Positions 8,981 through 15,819 of a stretch of DNA of 64,000 nt are shown one piece after another. The position numbers were made by a program, and so were the translations under genes. The DNA comes from an uncultured Alphaproteobacteria bacterium (GTDB taxonomy: Bacteria; Pseudomonadota; Alphaproteobacteria; HIMB59; GCA-002718135), in contig CACJRY010000006.1 in assembly GCA_902595855.1 (NCBI GenBank), forward strand, positions 1 to 64,000, in the 5' to 3' direction. Numbering within the stretch: position 1 is the stretch's first letter; each line of letters begins with the position of its first letter. The notes beneath the pieces are model-generated. The model was not told the origin of the DNA, made no database searches, and saw only the letters and a list, made by a program, of their open reading frames with translations.

Positions 8981-9670
8981 TTATAATTTTTTTTGACTTA
9001 ATATTACATCTACAATTACTGCTATTAATAAATTCATCATGGTGATTGCACAAATAATTATGAAGCTAAAAAAATATATCCATGCCCACCAATATATTTC
9101 TTGTAGTGGAAGCATAACAGTTTCCCAGCTAGATAAAGTTAAAACTTGGAAAAGTGTTATTAAAGAGACCCCAACATCTCTCCATCGATAAGGTATCACG
9201 TCCCCAAATAATATAGATCCAATTGTTGCATAGATATATAGAATGATGAAAAGGAGCAAACTCACATAAAATACTTTTTTAATTGAGTTTATTAAAGCTT
9301 CTATGATTTTTTTTAATTCAGGTATAACTGATATTAATCGCAATACTCTGAATACTCGTAAGAGACGCAATAATAAATAACTCGAATTATTTGGAATTGG
9401 AATTAATGAAATAAATACTATTATTGAGTCAAATATATTCCAACCATTTTTAAAAAAATCTCTTTTATTAGGTTCACTAAAAAAACGAATCAAAATTTCT
9501 ATGACAAAAAAAACTGTAATTGCATAATCAAGTAACTGAATGGAATGCTTTAGAATAGGATTTAAATCATATGTGCTAATACCAACAGTTATTGCATTTA
9601 AAATAATAATAAAAATTACAGAAAATTGAAAAATTTTAGATGAATTTAATTTCAATAATGTATTTCTCAT
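8981..9670 (-). CDS. voltage-gated cation channel, NavBac-like
   Basis: 229 aa subunit with six TM helices, expected to form a tetrameric inner-membrane channel. The S4 sensor has four arginines at three-residue spacing (Arg102, 105, 108, 111). The S5-S6 pore loop reads FQVLTLSSWE (about 174-183). NaChBac-type channels have TLESW here, so the filter Glu is replaced by Ser180, with a Glu at 183 just after the Trp. S6 ends MMNLLIAVIVDVI, as in the family. The C-terminal tail is short (no long coiled coil). Likely a sodium, mixed-cation or altered-selectivity channel; the gene stands alone on the minus strand. Confidence 0.85.
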   Translation of the reverse strand: MRNTLLKLNSSKIFQFSVIFIIILNAITVGISTYDLNPILKHSIQLLDYAITVFFVIEILIRFFSEPNKRDFFKNGWNIFDSIIVFISLIPIPNNSSYLLLRLLRVFRVLRLISVIPELKKIIEALINSIKKVFYVSLLLFIILYIYATIGSILFGDVIPYRWRDVGVSLITLFQVLTLSSWETVMLPLQEIYWWAWIYFFSFIIICAITMMNLLIAVIVDVILSQKKL

Positions 9671-9743
9671 TTTGTAAATCTTATACTTAAAATAATTTAA
9701 TTTTAAATAGTAATATTTTTTTCATCATCTATAGTATTTCGAT

Positions 9744-10160
9744 ATGGAAAAAGAAAATCAAGAGAAATTTCAATGTCCCGAGTGTGAATCTAAAAACATT
9801 AGATTTAGGTTTAAAGTAAGCACTAAAGATAAAAACAATCCATACGCAAATGTTACTGAAGAAATTCAGTGCGCTAGTTGTTTTATGGATATTCCTGCTA
9901 ACGTATTTATTTTCAAAAATGCAAATGACATTGAGAATAATAAAAAAATTTGGCAATCTTTTTACAAACCAGAGCATTTAAAAGTTGCTGCTCAGTGTTC
10001 AAAATGTAGCCAATATTATTGGCAGATTGAAAAACAACTATCCGATATTAATATTACTTCTCCTGATATTTTTTATCAAACGTATGACACTAAAGGTAGT
10101 GGTGGCAAAATGGTTTGCAGATTATGTGATCCAGAAGCTTTTAAAAACAAAAAACAATAA
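9744..10160 (+). CDS. zinc-ribbon protein of unknown function
   Basis: 138 aa protein with four CxxC knuckles: CPEC near residue 10, CASC near 43, CSKC near 85 and CRLC near 128. These likely bind two zinc ions as two ribbon modules. No catalytic motif, signal peptide or membrane segment is visible. The tautomerase gene follows after a nine-base gap with a good ribosome site, so the two are probably co-transcribed. Its role (nucleic-acid binding, or a metal-dependent adaptor) is not known. Confidence 0.65.
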   Translation: MEKENQEKFQCPECESKNIRFRFKVSTKDKNNPYANVTEEIQCASCFMDIPANVFIFKNANDIENNKKIWQSFYKPEHLKVAAQCSKCSQYYWQIEKQLSDINITSPDIFYQTYDTKGSGGKMVCRLCDPEAFKNKKQ

Positions 10161-10169
10161 GGAGCAAAT

Positions 10170-10358
10170 ATGCCTGTCATAAGAGTAGAGATGTTTAAAA
10201 GAACACAAGAACAAAAAAGGGACTTAGCTAGAGAACTCACAGATGCTTTTGTAAGAACGTGTGGGGGCAATAAGGAGGCAATTAAAATTCTTATTACTGA
10301 AGTTGATAAAAATAATTGGGCTTCTGGCGGAGTTATCACTGCAGATAAGAAAGATTAA
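10170..10358 (+). CDS. 4-oxalocrotonate tautomerase family protein
   Basis: 62 aa, exactly the size of 4-OT monomers that assemble into hexamers. The mature N-terminus would be Pro (MPVIRVEM), the catalytic base of the family, followed by the RTQEQKRDLARELT helix typical of 4-OT/DmpI. AAGGAG precedes the ATG by six bases. It would catalyse keto-enol tautomerisation of a small 2-oxo acid, but isolated 4-OT-like genes like this often have unknown substrates. Ends three bases before the next gene, so likely in one transcript with it. Confidence 0.85.
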   Translation: MPVIRVEMFKRTQEQKRDLARELTDAFVRTCGGNKEAIKILITEVDKNNWASGGVITADKKD

Positions 10359-10361
10359 ATA

Positions 10362-11021
10362 ATGAAAACTGCTATTTTATTTGGTGCCACAGGTTTAGTT
10401 GGCGGTCATTTATTAAATTTATTAGTTAACAGTAATGAGTATGATAAGATAAAAATATTTTCTCGAAAAGATATAGAAACAAAAAACCCAAAAATAGATA
10501 AATATGTCATTGATTTTAATGAATTAGAAAAACATAAAGATGAAATTGTTGGTGATGATTGTTTTTTTGCTATTGGAACAACCAGAAGATTAACTCCAGA
10601 TAAAAATGATTACATTGATGTTGAGTTAAACTTACCAGTAAAAATTAGTAAAATTGCTAAAAATAATAACGTGAAATCATTCATATATGTTTCTTCTGGC
10701 GGAGCTAATGCAAATAGTAGAAATCTTTATCTGCAAAATAAAGGAAAAGCAGAAAAAGAAGTCATTGATCTGTCATTTGAATTTACAGCAATTATTCAAC
10801 CATCACTTTTATTAGGAAATCGAAAGGAAAACAGAATAGTAGAAAACATTGCTAAATTTATATTTCAAATTTTATCTTTTATTTTTATAGGTAAACTTAG
10901 ACCATTTAAAGCTATTCATGCTACAAATGTTGCTAAAGCGATTATGTATATTTCAAAAAATCAACTAAAGGATTTATTTTTTACTTCAGATAAACTTGAA
11001 GATTTTAGCTTAATTAAATGA
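10362..11021 (+). CDS. NAD(P)-binding Rossmann protein, TIP30/HTATIP2-like
   Basis: 219 aa atypical short-chain dehydrogenase/NmrA-type protein. It begins with the dinucleotide loop GATGLVGGHLL (about 8-18), then an IGTT segment and YVSSGGAN around the position of the SDR catalytic Ser. It matches the TIP30/HTATIP2 group in length and layout. Its substrate is unknown. It is the last gene of the run 9744-11021 and converges on the GntR gene seven bases away. Confidence 0.75.
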   Translation: MKTAILFGATGLVGGHLLNLLVNSNEYDKIKIFSRKDIETKNPKIDKYVIDFNELEKHKDEIVGDDCFFAIGTTRRLTPDKNDYIDVELNLPVKISKIAKNNNVKSFIYVSSGGANANSRNLYLQNKGKAEKEVIDLSFEFTAIIQPSLLLGNRKENRIVENIAKFIFQILSFIFIGKLRPFKAIHATNVAKAIMYISKNQLKDLFFTSDKLEDFSLIK

Positions 11022-11028
11022 GTATTAT

Positions 11029-11679
11029 TTAAAAGATTGATAGGGTGTGCTCTAAACCTTTTAATATATGTGTTTTCAGGGTATCTGTAGCTAATTTTGT
11101 ATCTCTTTTTAATGCTGCTTCAAATAATATTTTATGTTCATCTTCTGCTTCTTTGCCTCTATATTTTGTCACTGCCATTTGATAACGAATATACTTATCA
11201 TATAAAATAGAATGAAGACTTAATAAGTTTTTAGAACCACAATTGGATACCAAAGCTAAATGGAAACCCCAATCATATTTTTTCCATTCTTCTCTATTCT
11301 TTTTATAATCTTTTTGTGTTTCTTTTTCTAAAAGACTTAATTTATGATGCGAAGCGACCAAATTGCCTTCCCAGTCAGTATCTCCATTTTCTATAGATAA
11401 TTTTATAGCATGGCACTCTAATAAAACTCTTATATTTGCAATTTCAATTAAGTCATCTTTAGTAAAATCATTTACAAAAAATCCCCTTTGCTCCTCTGCT
11501 TTGACAAAACCTTCACTAGCTAATCTATTTAATGTTTCTCTAATTGTCGATAAACTGGCATTATAATTATTTTTTAAGTTATCTAATTTTAATTTTATTG
11601 ATGGTTTTAATTTTCCAAATATTATATCTCTTTTTATAACATCGTATGTTATTGAGCTTATTGTATTTTTTTCATTCAT
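11029..11679 (-). CDS. GntR-family transcriptional regulator, FadR/FCD subgroup
   Basis: 216 aa repressor-type protein. The N-terminal winged helix (about 10-75) contains ASLSTIRETLNRLASEGFV, the usual GntR recognition helix (usual form S-x-x-VR-EAL-x-x-L). The C-terminal helical FCD ligand domain (about 80-215) has the metal/ligand pattern around ANIRVLLE, HLALVSNCGS and DEHKILFEAAL. FadR-type regulators respond to small organic acids. Upstream (about 11680-11760) lies a very AT-rich tract with near-palindromic ATATATTTTATA/CATATAATG patches that could hold an autoregulatory operator. The target may be the cupin gene on the same strand behind it, or the tautomerase unit. Confidence 0.85.
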   Translation of the reverse strand: MNEKNTISSITYDVIKRDIIFGKLKPSIKLKLDNLKNNYNASLSTIRETLNRLASEGFVKAEEQRGFFVNDFTKDDLIEIANIRVLLECHAIKLSIENGDTDWEGNLVASHHKLSLLEKETQKDYKKNREEWKKYDWGFHLALVSNCGSKNLLSLHSILYDKYIRYQMAVTKYRGKEAEDEHKILFEAALKRDTKLATDTLKTHILKGLEHTLSIF

Positions 11680-11778
11680 ATAAAAATATCATATATTTTA
11701 TACATCATATAATGATTTAAATAAAATAATATTTTAATATTTTATAATTTATATTTTTTTTAAAATTTTTTCATTTAA

Positions 11779-12144
11779 TTAAGCTTTTTTCCAAGGTCCA
11801 AAATCTTTATCATCAGTAATAAATTCATAACCAATAACTTCTTTCTCACCTACAACCCAAGCATCATGCCCTGGTGCTAAAAAATAAGTATCTCCTTCAG
11901 TAAATTCCATTTCAGTTCCATCATCGTGTTTAACATGCATTGTTCCTTGTGCTATGACACCGACATGGCCAGCTTGACATGTTTCTGTTCCTACGATTGG
12001 CTTAATACAAGTTGACCATTTCCAACCAGGCTGAAGCACAGCTTTACTTAAGGTAACATTGTTTAGTGTAACAGTTGCAGAATGAGCTTTTTCAGGTGTT
12101 TTTATTTCTCCTTCTGAAAATGGTTTTTTCATAACATTTGACAT
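11779..12144 (-). CDS. cupin-domain protein
   Basis: 121 aa single-domain cupin. The beta-barrel signatures are visible: a first motif around GHVGVIAQGTMHVKHDDGTE and a second around GDTYFLAPGHDAWVVG. The start is set at the ATG at 12144, which has AAAAGGAG five bases upstream; an ATG at 12180 would add an unconvincing leader. Metal ligands are partly present (GHVG, GHDAW). Function unknown; such proteins can be dioxygenases, isomerases or binding proteins. It lies upstream of, and on the same strand as, the GntR regulator. Confidence 0.75.
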   Translation of the reverse strand: MSNVMKKPFSEGEIKTPEKAHSATVTLNNVTLSKAVLQPGWKWSTCIKPIVGTETCQAGHVGVIAQGTMHVKHDDGTEMEFTEGDTYFLAPGHDAWVVGEKEVIGYEFITDDKDFGPWKKA

Positions 12145-12221
12145 AATTACTCCTTTTAAAAAAAATTTTAACTTAATCAAAAAATAATATAACGTTTTTA
12201 TTTAATAGTAATTAATATTCT

Positions 12222-12728
12222 ATGTCTATTGTAATAAACACAGAAAGACTAAATTTAAAAAAAATTGAAAAAAAAGATCTTCAAATTCTAGTAAATCACT
12301 TAAATAATTGGAATGTTGTGAAATGGTTAGTCAATGTGCCTTATCCATATACATTTAATGATGCTGAAAGATGGCTTGAAAAATCATCGAAAGAACAATT
12401 AGCTCTAAACATTTTTCTTAAAAATAATTTAATAGGCGGAATCACTATTGATAAGCGAACATCTAATACTACTCCTGTTTTAGGTTATTGGATTGGTGAA
12501 GATTACTGGGGAAAAGGATATGCTATAGAAGCTTGTAATTCTCTTATTTCATATTTCTTTTCAAATCATTCAGAAAATATACTTTATGCAAGTCATATGC
12601 TCAATAATGAAAAATCAAAAAAAATTCTATTAAGTCTAGGCTTTCAAAAAGTGAGTGAAGGTAAAGTTTTTTCTCTATCAAAAAATAGAGAAGTAGAAGA
12701 TATAAATTATGAATTGGTTAATTCTTAG
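12222..12728 (+). CDS. GNAT acetyltransferase, RimJ/RimL-like
   Basis: 168 aa N-acetyltransferase. It begins TERLNLKKIEKKDL, the RimJ/RimL-type start, and carries GYWIGEDYWGKGYAIEAC, the family's acetyl-CoA loop in the form (Q/R)xxGxG/A seen as WGKGYA. The C-terminal HMLNNEKSKKILLSLGFQ is also typical. It probably acetylates a ribosomal-protein N-terminus or a small amine. It stands alone, divergent from the cupin gene, and ends in a strong palindrome. Confidence 0.82.
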   Translation: MSIVINTERLNLKKIEKKDLQILVNHLNNWNVVKWLVNVPYPYTFNDAERWLEKSSKEQLALNIFLKNNLIGGITIDKRTSNTTPVLGYWIGEDYWGKGYAIEACNSLISYFFSNHSENILYASHMLNNEKSKKILLSLGFQKVSEGKVFSLSKNREVEDINYELVNS

Positions 12729-12748
12729 ACCTTAAACAGGTCTAAGAA
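12722..12748. terminator. palindrome between convergent genes, probable terminator
   Basis: TTCTTAGACCT (12722-12732) pairs perfectly with AGGTCTAAGAA (12738-12748) around a five-base loop. It overlaps the stop of the acetyltransferase gene and lies six bases from the stop of the leftward barrel gene, so it can serve both. Neither side has a long T-run beyond the stem, so the terminator call is moderate. Confidence 0.5.
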
Positions 12749-12754
12749 AAATAG

Positions 12755-13039
12755 TTAATTGTTATGATTTAAAATAACATTGCCAGTTTTGCCATCCATT
12801 GACTCAATAATGTCTTTGTTGATATCCATTCTTTTTGATCTAGCAGCAGAAGCTCGTTCCATTGCATCATTATCAGGATAAAGTGAAACAAACATTAAAG
12901 TTGTATCGTCTACACGAACTTCTAACAATTGCTCTGCTTCAGCAAATTCAGTTGGAGCACTATTTTTATAAGTTTCTTCAACTTGATCAGCGCCTTCTTT
13001 AGATTTAAAATTTAAAGTTGTTATTCTTGCTACAGACAT
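12755..13039 (-). CDS. small dimeric alpha+beta barrel (ABM-like) protein
   Basis: 94 aa protein of the antibiotic-monooxygenase/stress-response barrel type, inferred from its size and the alternation of strand-helix segments. It is a paralog of 43418-43705: both begin MSV(A/C)RITTLN, share APTEF-EAEQLL and AMERASA-R-KRMD, and end V(I/V)LNH. GGAGGT lies a few bases before the ATG. No catalytic residue stands out. Possible roles are oxygen-dependent quinone-type oxidation or heme/ligand binding. Confidence 0.65.
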   Translation of the reverse strand: MSVARITTLNFKSKEGADQVEETYKNSAPTEFAEAEQLLEVRVDDTTLMFVSLYPDNDAMERASAARSKRMDINKDIIESMDGKTGNVILNHNN

Positions 13040-13146
13040 TTGACCTCCATTAAAGAGATCATACTAGCTCATCAATGAATATATACTAATAAATTTTTTC
13101 TTTTTATGCACATTTGTGATAATTAATATCAACCCTCAATTAAATT

Positions 13147-14319
13147 ATGAAAAAATATTTCTTCCATAATTCTCCAATCTTGATGCTAATTCTAATGTCA
13201 ATTGCAACACCTATAGCTTTTAATGGTTGGTCCGCTCTTTTAAATAATTTTGTAGTCGAAAGAGCAAATTTTACTGGAGTTGAAATAGGTATATTGCAAA
13301 GTATAAGAGAGATTCCAGGTTTTTTGGCTTTTACGATTGTTTTTGTATTACTTATTATAAAAGAACAGGCTTTTTCAGTAATAGCATTAGCATTAATGGG
13401 TCTTGGTGTAGCTCTCACCGGTTATTTTCCTAGTGTATACGGTCTTTATTTTACAACAATTATTATGAGTACTGGTTTTCATTATTTTGAAACGGTTAAA
13501 AACTCACTAAGTTTACAATGGCTATCAAAAGATGAAGCTCCTCAAGTATTGGGGAGGTTAATAGCTGTAGGATCTATAACCTCTCTAATTTTATATGGAG
13601 CAATTTGGTGCTTTCTAGAGATATTTAAAATTGATTATGTTTATATATTTTTAATTTGTGGAGTAGTGTGTATGTCTATTGCGGTGTATTTACAAATTGC
13701 TTTTCCTTTTTTTAAACCAGTCAATACACAACATAAAAATATAGTAATTAGAAAAAAATATATTCTTTATTATATTTTAATTTTCCTATCTGGAGCAAGA
13801 AGACAAATTTTTATTGTTTTTGCAGCATTTCTAATGGTTGAAAAATTTAAATATAGTGCGTCTCAAGTAACGTTATTATTTTTAATTAATTATCTTTTTA
13901 ATTGGTTATTTGCGGAGAGAATAGGTAAGATCATTCATGTTTTTGGTGAAAAGAAATCTCTTACATTCGAGTATGTAGGCTTAATTATTGTTTTCATATC
14001 TTACGGTCTTGTTACTAATGCTTATGTAGCAGCTTTTCTGTATGTTATTGATCATATGTTTTTCGCCCTAGCTTTAGCTATAAATACTTACTTTCAAAAA
14101 ATTGCAGATCCTAAAGATATAGCAAGTTCAGCTGGTGTATCTTTCACAATAAATCATATTGCTGCAATATTTGTCCCAGTTCTCCTTGGATTTTTATGGA
14201 TATACTCGAACTCTCTTGTATTTTTTATAGGTGCTTTTTTTGCTTTATTATCATTAATAGCAACACAGTTTATTCCATCAAATTTAAAAGGAATAAAACT
14301 AGTAGAAAATACCGCTTAA
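13147..14319 (+). CDS. MFS transporter
   Basis: 390 aa inner-membrane protein with about twelve hydrophobic helices and a central loop near residue 200. Visible MFS-like features are a glycine-rich early helix, the R-E-I-P-G loop between helices 2 and 3, and GERIGKI-type charges after helix 7-8. The motif A Gly-Arg-Arg pattern is weak, so it belongs to a divergent MFS group. Substrate unknown. It is transcribed away from the barrel gene and converges on the EF-hand gene. Confidence 0.8.
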   Translation: MKKYFFHNSPILMLILMSIATPIAFNGWSALLNNFVVERANFTGVEIGILQSIREIPGFLAFTIVFVLLIIKEQAFSVIALALMGLGVALTGYFPSVYGLYFTTIIMSTGFHYFETVKNSLSLQWLSKDEAPQVLGRLIAVGSITSLILYGAIWCFLEIFKIDYVYIFLICGVVCMSIAVYLQIAFPFFKPVNTQHKNIVIRKKYILYYILIFLSGARRQIFIVFAAFLMVEKFKYSASQVTLLFLINYLFNWLFAERIGKIIHVFGEKKSLTFEYVGLIIVFISYGLVTNAYVAAFLYVIDHMFFALALAINTYFQKIADPKDIASSAGVSFTINHIAAIFVPVLLGFLWIYSNSLVFFIGAFFALLSLIATQFIPSNLKGIKLVENTA

Positions 14320-14341
14320 ATTAACTTTATTATTTTATTTT

Positions 14342-15196
14342 CTAATTTATCAAAATTGATTTTAAGAAATCTAAATTTTCAATTAATCTTCTAAGTTCAC
14401 TAGGATCTAAACCTTTTAAATTATCTTTAAATAAATTTTGATAATCTAGTGTAGCTACACGATCTGTGTATATTTCCTTTAGAGATAAGGTGTTTGAATT
14501 ATCGTAATCATAGTTACCTATTAATATTTTAGATAATGCAGGAAAAAATAATGAGGTAGTAGTATAGGTTGCAAATCCAATTTCCCTATCATCATCTACT
14601 CTCTTATCTATAAAGGTGAAGTAAATAAGAATTCTAGCAGCTCTTGTAAGCTCGGCAACAGACAATTCTCCGTTTCCAGATACATCTAAAAAATTAAATG
14701 TTTCAGTTATACAAATTTGAGGATTATCCTCATTCGTACATTTTTCTATCAGCTCAGAATTCATCAAGCTAACAATTTCTCCATAAATGATTTGATACAT
14801 ACTTGGAATAGATTCGCATTCTTCGTAAATACTAAAATCATTTGAGTTCAAAAATGAATAATCAATACCATCCCAATCTTCTGGTGGAGCTAATTCCATT
14901 AATTGATTTTGTGAGTTTTTATTAAGAAAGTAATAGTAAGAACCATCTAACTCACCCCATTTATAAGCAGTCCAATCCTCTACATCTGAAGTTTTAGAAA
15001 TATTTAGTCCCACATAATCTTCATCTATCCAAAGACTGCTATTTTTACCTATTACGTGAACTTGAAGTCCAGCAGCACAGTCTTGACTCCAGATACCTTG
15101 AAGATTTTTAGGGAATTCATTTTCAAATATCAATTCCGCTTTAGAGATAAATGAGAAAAACAAAAAAACAAAAAAAATAAATAAACTATTCTTCAT
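14342..15196 (-). CDS. periplasmic EF-hand protein
   Basis: 284 aa protein with a signal peptide (about 1-20, ending FISKAE). Two EF-hand-like calcium loops are visible: DVSGNGELSVAE (near 172) and DYDNSNTLSLKE (near 231). The N-terminal half (LQGIWSQDCAAG onward) resembles small exported lipocalin-like or YopX-like folds but is not recognised. It starts eleven bases inside the upstream lipoprotein gene, so translation is coupled. Last gene of the leftward five-gene operon that begins at 18971. Confidence 0.65.
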   Translation of the reverse strand: MKNSLFIFFVFLFFSFISKAELIFENEFPKNLQGIWSQDCAAGLQVHVIGKNSSLWIDEDYVGLNISKTSDVEDWTAYKWGELDGSYYYFLNKNSQNQLMELAPPEDWDGIDYSFLNSNDFSIYEECESIPSMYQIIYGEIVSLMNSELIEKCTNEDNPQICITETFNFLDVSGNGELSVAELTRAARILIYFTFIDKRVDDDREIGFATYTTTSLFFPALSKILIGNYDYDNSNTLSLKEIYTDRVATLDYQNLFKDNLKGLDPSELRRLIENLDFLKSILIN

Positions 15197-15653
15197 ATGG
15201 CATTACTCGTATATCATTACCATAAATTATAACAACTCTCTGACCATTTTCTAGAGGCTTATCACCACCTTGAACAATTGCAGAATCTTTTTCATTTTTA
15301 TCAATATCAATAATGTATTGAAAACCATCATGGTTACCTAATTTTGCTTGTGTTACACTTCCAATTGCTGCTCCACCAATAGTTCCAAAAACTACTGCAA
15401 TATCTTGACACTTTGTGCCAACGATTTCTTCTTCACCGCATACTGCTGTTCCAAGTAAACCTCCTATCATTGCCCCAGCTGTAGCTCCAATCCAATCTGA
15501 TTCACCTTTTATTTTTACTGGCGAAGCTGATTTAATAAAACCATATTCAATTGAGGTAACTTTTTGTGCGTCACTTGTTTTTACATTTGTTGGGGATGTA
15601 TTAGAACATGCATATAAAAAAAATAATGGTATAAAAAATAAATATTTAATCAT
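15186..15653 (-). CDS. glycine-zipper outer-membrane lipoprotein, 17 kDa antigen/SlyB-like
   Basis: 155 aa lipoprotein. The signal peptide ends in a lipobox LYAC, placing the lipidated Cys at 16. A central glycine zipper (GATAGAMIGGLLG and GTIGGAAIGS) matches the Rickettsia 17 kDa surface antigen and SlyB group, which sit in the outer membrane. The C-terminal VIIYGNDIRVMPYEE is a small beta domain typical of the group. It overlaps the 57-aa lipoprotein gene by eight bases upstream and the EF-hand gene by eleven bases downstream. Confidence 0.85.
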   Translation of the reverse strand: MIKYLFFIPLFFLYACSNTSPTNVKTSDAQKVTSIEYGFIKSASPVKIKGESDWIGATAGAMIGGLLGTAVCGEEEIVGTKCQDIAVVFGTIGGAAIGSVTQAKLGNHDGFQYIIDIDKNEKDSAIVQGGDKPLENGQRVVIIYGNDIRVMPYEE

Positions 15654-15819
15654 TAGAAAGTTTTACTCCTACAGTTTTATTAATTTTAAATTCAATATTT
15701 GTAACTTTATTACTTTTATCATTTGAACTAGTATTCATATTACAGCTTAATAAGGTTAAGATTATGGCAAAAAATAATATTTTTTCAAATAAAATAAGAA
15801 GTATTTTAAAAATTTTCAT
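15646..15819 (-). CDS. 57-aa lipoprotein, short relative of the next gene
   Basis: Short ORF with a lipoprotein signal peptide ending LLSC (lipidated Cys26). The mature part KVTNIEFKINKTVGVKL echoes KVTSIEYGFIKSASPVKI of the following 155-aa lipoprotein, so it looks like a duplicate of that protein's N-terminal arm without the glycine zipper. Its ATG lies inside the 3' end of the glycosidase-like gene (14-base overlap) and its stop overlaps the next start (ATGATTAA), the pattern of the whole operon. Function unknown. Confidence 0.65.
   Translation of the reverse strand: MKIFKILLILFEKILFFAIILTLLSCNMNTSSNDKSNKVTNIEFKINKTVGVKLSND

Noticed and set aside
12729-12760. Strong Rho-independent terminator with T-run
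   Set aside because: The palindrome is real, but neither strand has a T-run after it, so it is listed only as a probable terminator.
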